Source of the DNA: an uncultured Desulfomonile sp. | GTDB lineage: Bacteria; Desulfobacterota; Desulfomonilia; Desulfomonilales; Desulfomonilaceae | Direction: 5' to 3' | Length of the DNA stretch: 7,415 nt | NCBI GenBank assembly: GCA_903853735.1 | Contig: CAINUH010000513.1 | Location: forward strand, 1 to 7,415 | Shown: positions 5,324 through 7,415 of the stretch, piece by piece | Numbering within the stretch: the first letter of the stretch is position 1 | How the letters are laid out: each line of letters begins with the position of its first letter | Program-made: the position numbers and the translations under genes | Notes under the pieces: model-generated | What the model saw: only the letters and a program-made list of their open reading frames with translations | Told to the model about the DNA's origin: nothing | Databases searched by the model: none

Positions 5324-6811
5324 ATGAAAAAGTTCCTGCCTCCAATAATCCCTCTTGCCATTACGGCCATCCTTTTCCTGGTCATGTACAACAACCTCGA
5401 CAACGGAAAGCTGATCCTTGTCGTGCTACTGCTTCTGAACCTGGGCATTTTCGTGATACCGAGTAAATATCTCCAGGACCTTTGGATAGTATCCGGTGCA
5501 AAACCGGCCTGCGCGTGTGCAGCATGCGCATTGGTGACGATCTTGGCGCTCGAGGCCGTCTTTCCACTCGTGTGGCCACAAGAATACTCACAACTACTGG
5601 ATCTGACCAAGAAGTTCAGCCGTAATGCGCTCGACGCGACCCCTGGAACTTCATTGATCTTTGTCAATGAGGACCAAAGGAGGGTAAGGAAGAAAAACTC
5701 CGGCAAACCAGCAGAAGATTTGTCCATGGGGTGGCATTCACCCGGCAAAGTGTTCGTTTATTATGGGTACGAGCCGAATCTCAAGACTTCGTACGAGAAC
5801 CGGTTTCACTGGAACTCCTCGGGGTATTTCGACCACGACTATGATCTTAATAAACCTGCAGGGAACAGGCGGATCGTCATCATCGGTGATTCTTATGTAG
5901 AGGCGGTACAAGTGCCTTTGAAAAGGACTTTTCATAAGCTTCTCGAAGAATTAGCGAATCGGGGAGTACCGGGAAACGGGAAACAGAGAATCGAGGTGAT
6001 AGCCCTGGGAAATTCGGGAACGGGGCAGGTTGAGCACTTCAAGGTCTTGCAGTCACAAGCATTTGCATATAACCCTGATGTCGTTATCGTGACGCTGTGC
6101 AGCAACGATTTTTGCGATGACGACCCGGAACTAAAAAAGGAATTGGTGTTGGCCTCGGGCGAGATTAGTCCTTCAGTGAGGGGACTGGCTGGACATGGCT
6201 TTTTCGCCTCAGCATTCGCGTTGCGTCGAATCGACGACCTACGGAGAAATCGAATCGGAATATCTCCGGAATTACTCCAATGGGCAGGATCGGAAATACC
6301 TCGTGTAGAAACTGCATGGGCCCGGACTCTCCACCAAATTCGGGCTTCGCGAGATCTGTGCAGGGAGCGGGGAATCTTGTTCCTCCTCGTTTATTTGGGT
6401 TCGGACCTGGAGGTAAAATACTTCCTTGATCCGGACGGGACCATTGCCCGTCTGCAGGCCATGGGAGGCCCACACAAGAAGTTGTCGTGGGACCTGACCA
6501 GGTCAATCAGACGCGTCACCTCGTATTGTGAAACCCACGACATCCCGATGATTTCGCTTTTGGGGCCTTTTATTGCCGCTCAAAGGGGTACAGGAAATCA
6601 GGTCTTCGGAGACCATTACACAATGTTCGGCCATGAGGTGGCTGCGCAGGCCTTGGATTGCGCCGTGAATCTTCTCAATAATACAAACCGTGAACGGTCA
6701 TTCCGGCCATGCACTTCAGGTGAGTCCCGGCCGCGAGCTTCGCCTGTCACAACTGTTGCGCCGGAGCACGATCTGTCCCGTTCGAGCATTGTATCGGAGT
6801 CTGGTCGCTGA
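5324..6811 (+). CDS. membrane-anchored SGNH/GDSL-type hydrolase or acyltransferase
   Basis: This is a 495-residue protein with three N-terminal membrane helices (about 6-22, 29-45 and 61-84) and a large C-terminal domain. Lysines at the N-terminus and between helices 2 and 3 put the catalytic domain in the periplasm. The SGNH blocks are in order: RIVIIGDSYVEA with nucleophile S190; ALGNSGTG with G229/N230; TLCSNDF with N261-D262; and FGDHYTMFGH with D430 and H431. The segment NRFHWNSSGYFDHDYD before block I is typical of SGNH proteins in exopolysaccharide and envelope loci, which remove or add acyl groups on sugars. Start choice: ATG at 5324 (MKKFLPP, a good membrane anchor) follows GAGAGAAG; an ATG at 5276 is possible. 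Oddities: D and H are adjacent in the last block, a Cys-x-Cys-x-x-Cys lies at 63-68, and the last 40 or so residues are rich in R, S and P and look non-globular. The substrate is unknown. Confidence 0.87.
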   Translation: MKKFLPPIIPLAITAILFLVMYNNLDNGKLILVVLLLLNLGIFVIPSKYLQDLWIVSGAKPACACAACALVTILALEAVFPLVWPQEYSQLLDLTKKFSRNALDATPGTSLIFVNEDQRRVRKKNSGKPAEDLSMGWHSPGKVFVYYGYEPNLKTSYENRFHWNSSGYFDHDYDLNKPAGNRRIVIIGDSYVEAVQVPLKRTFHKLLEELANRGVPGNGKQRIEVIALGNSGTGQVEHFKVLQSQAFAYNPDVVIVTLCSNDFCDDDPELKKELVLASGEISPSVRGLAGHGFFASAFALRRIDDLRRNRIGISPELLQWAGSEIPRVETAWARTLHQIRASRDLCRERGILFLLVYLGSDLEVKYFLDPDGTIARLQAMGGPHKKLSWDLTRSIRRVTSYCETHDIPMISLLGPFIAAQRGTGNQVFGDHYTMFGHEVAAQALDCAVNLLNNTNRERSFRPCTSGESRPRASPVTTVAPEHDLSRSSIVSESGR

Positions 6812-6884
6812 ATTCTTTTTACGTGCGCTCGAAGATCCGTTCCTGTGTTTCCGTCCAATCGGTTTCTTCCGGATGGGGATAGAC

Positions 6885-7415
6885 ATGAGGCTGCATGCCA
6901 TCGGATTCGGCTCATTGAACCTTGATGAATTCTGGGAAGTATCACCAGACTTTCTGAGAGGTTATGGACTCCGAACCGGTGAAGAATATGTCCGAGACTT
7001 GGACTGGTTCGGAAATGTTTATCCTTGTCTGGCTGAACTAGGTTCACTCAAGACTGTGGATCCGGGAGGATCGGCTTCAAACACCATTGCAGCAATGCGC
7101 AGAATGGGTTTTCGAACCGGATTCTATGGAGCCACAGGCCGGGATGACAGCCGGTCCCTCAGACTTTACGAACTTGGCGACGCTCACAACCTGAGAATTA
7201 TTTATAACGACCGGCCGGCCGGCAGATGTCTCGCCCTTATCGACAGAGAGGATCCGTCAAGAGATCGAGCTTTGGTAATCCTCCCGAATGCAAATAATAT
7301 GGCGGGAGACTATGAGATTGATATGTCATATTTTCAATCGTCCGAGTGGGTTCATATAACCTCATTTGTGTCAAAGAGTCCATTGACGGCTCAAATTGAT
7401 GTGGCGCGAAATCTC
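6885..7415 (+). CDS. PfkB-family carbohydrate or nucleoside kinase (partial, N-terminal 177 residues)
   Basis: The frame is open to the window edge, so the C-terminal half, with the GAGD catalytic motif and ATP site, is not seen. The N-terminus IGFGSLNLDEFWEV (6-19) matches the first strand and NxD motif of ribokinase-type enzymes. DPGGSASNTIAAMRRMG (59-75) followed by FYGATGRDD (80-88) is the PfkB signature 1 region that binds the sugar. RCLALID (114-120) and VILPNANN (131-138) fit the next strands and the lid. These cytoplasmic enzymes phosphorylate a sugar or nucleoside with ATP; the exact substrate cannot be predicted. Start choice: GGGGAT (6875-6880) precedes the ATG at 6885 by 4 bases; an in-frame ATG at 6873 is less well placed. 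It begins 73 bases after the SGNH stop codon with no terminator visible between, so cotranscription is possible. Confidence 0.92.
   Translation, partial: MRLHAIGFGSLNLDEFWEVSPDFLRGYGLRTGEEYVRDLDWFGNVYPCLAELGSLKTVDPGGSASNTIAAMRRMGFRTGFYGATGRDDSRSLRLYELGDAHNLRIIYNDRPAGRCLALIDREDPSRDRALVILPNANNMAGDYEIDMSYFQSSEWVHITSFVSKSPLTAQIDVARNL

Noticed and set aside
6616..7047. Minus-strand open frame opposite the SGNH end and kinase start
   Set aside because: It overlaps two well supported genes on the other strand and has no family features.

Overview
The window looks like chromosomal DNA of an anaerobic, Gram-negative bacterium, most likely a member of the Desulfobacterota (former Deltaproteobacteria). 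The pointers are an outer-membrane beta-barrel protein (so a two-membrane envelope), a CooT-type nickel protein typical of anaerobes, an orphan HNH nuclease of the free-standing kind common in that group, and a mid-range GC content with sharp AT-rich promoter islands. A Desulfomonile-like genome is a guess and not a demonstrated placement.

Layout. (1) Positions 1-445: an AT-rich block (about 27% GC over the first 180 bases) with a good sigma70-type promoter and a long, hairpin-bearing leader. (2) 446-1441 (+): an omptin-family outer-membrane protease. The catalytic Asp-x-Asp and Asp-x-His pairs are kept, but the acidic residues that give OmpT its taste for basic substrates appear to be replaced. 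(3) 1442-1603: a convergent intergenic stretch holding a degenerate palindromic repeat. (4) 1604-1888 (-): a 94-residue HTH-like hypothetical protein with a TTG start and a strong ribosome binding site. It is divergent from (5) 1976-2164 (+), a 62-residue CooT-family nickel-binding protein; the two appear to share one overlapping -10 region. (6) 2337-2852 (+): an HNH endonuclease. (7) 2853-3455: about 600 bases without a convincing gene, containing hairpins and an AT-rich promoter. (8) 3456-4985 (+): a PMT/ArnT-like GT-C membrane glycosyltransferase. (9) 5324-6811 (+): a membrane-anchored SGNH/GDSL hydrolase whose catalytic domain should lie in the periplasm. (10) 6885-7415 (+): the first 177 residues of a PfkB-family sugar/nucleoside kinase, running off the window.

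How the genes relate. The glycosyltransferase and the SGNH protein plausibly act on envelope glycan or protein glycosylation at the periplasmic face; the kinase follows closely and could be cotranscribed, but its substrate is unknown. The first half looks like separately transcribed housekeeping or accessory genes. I found no rRNA, tRNA, CRISPR array, complete insertion sequence or obvious multi-gene defence system. The most interesting items are the altered-pocket omptin and the small divergent HTH-like/CooT pair.
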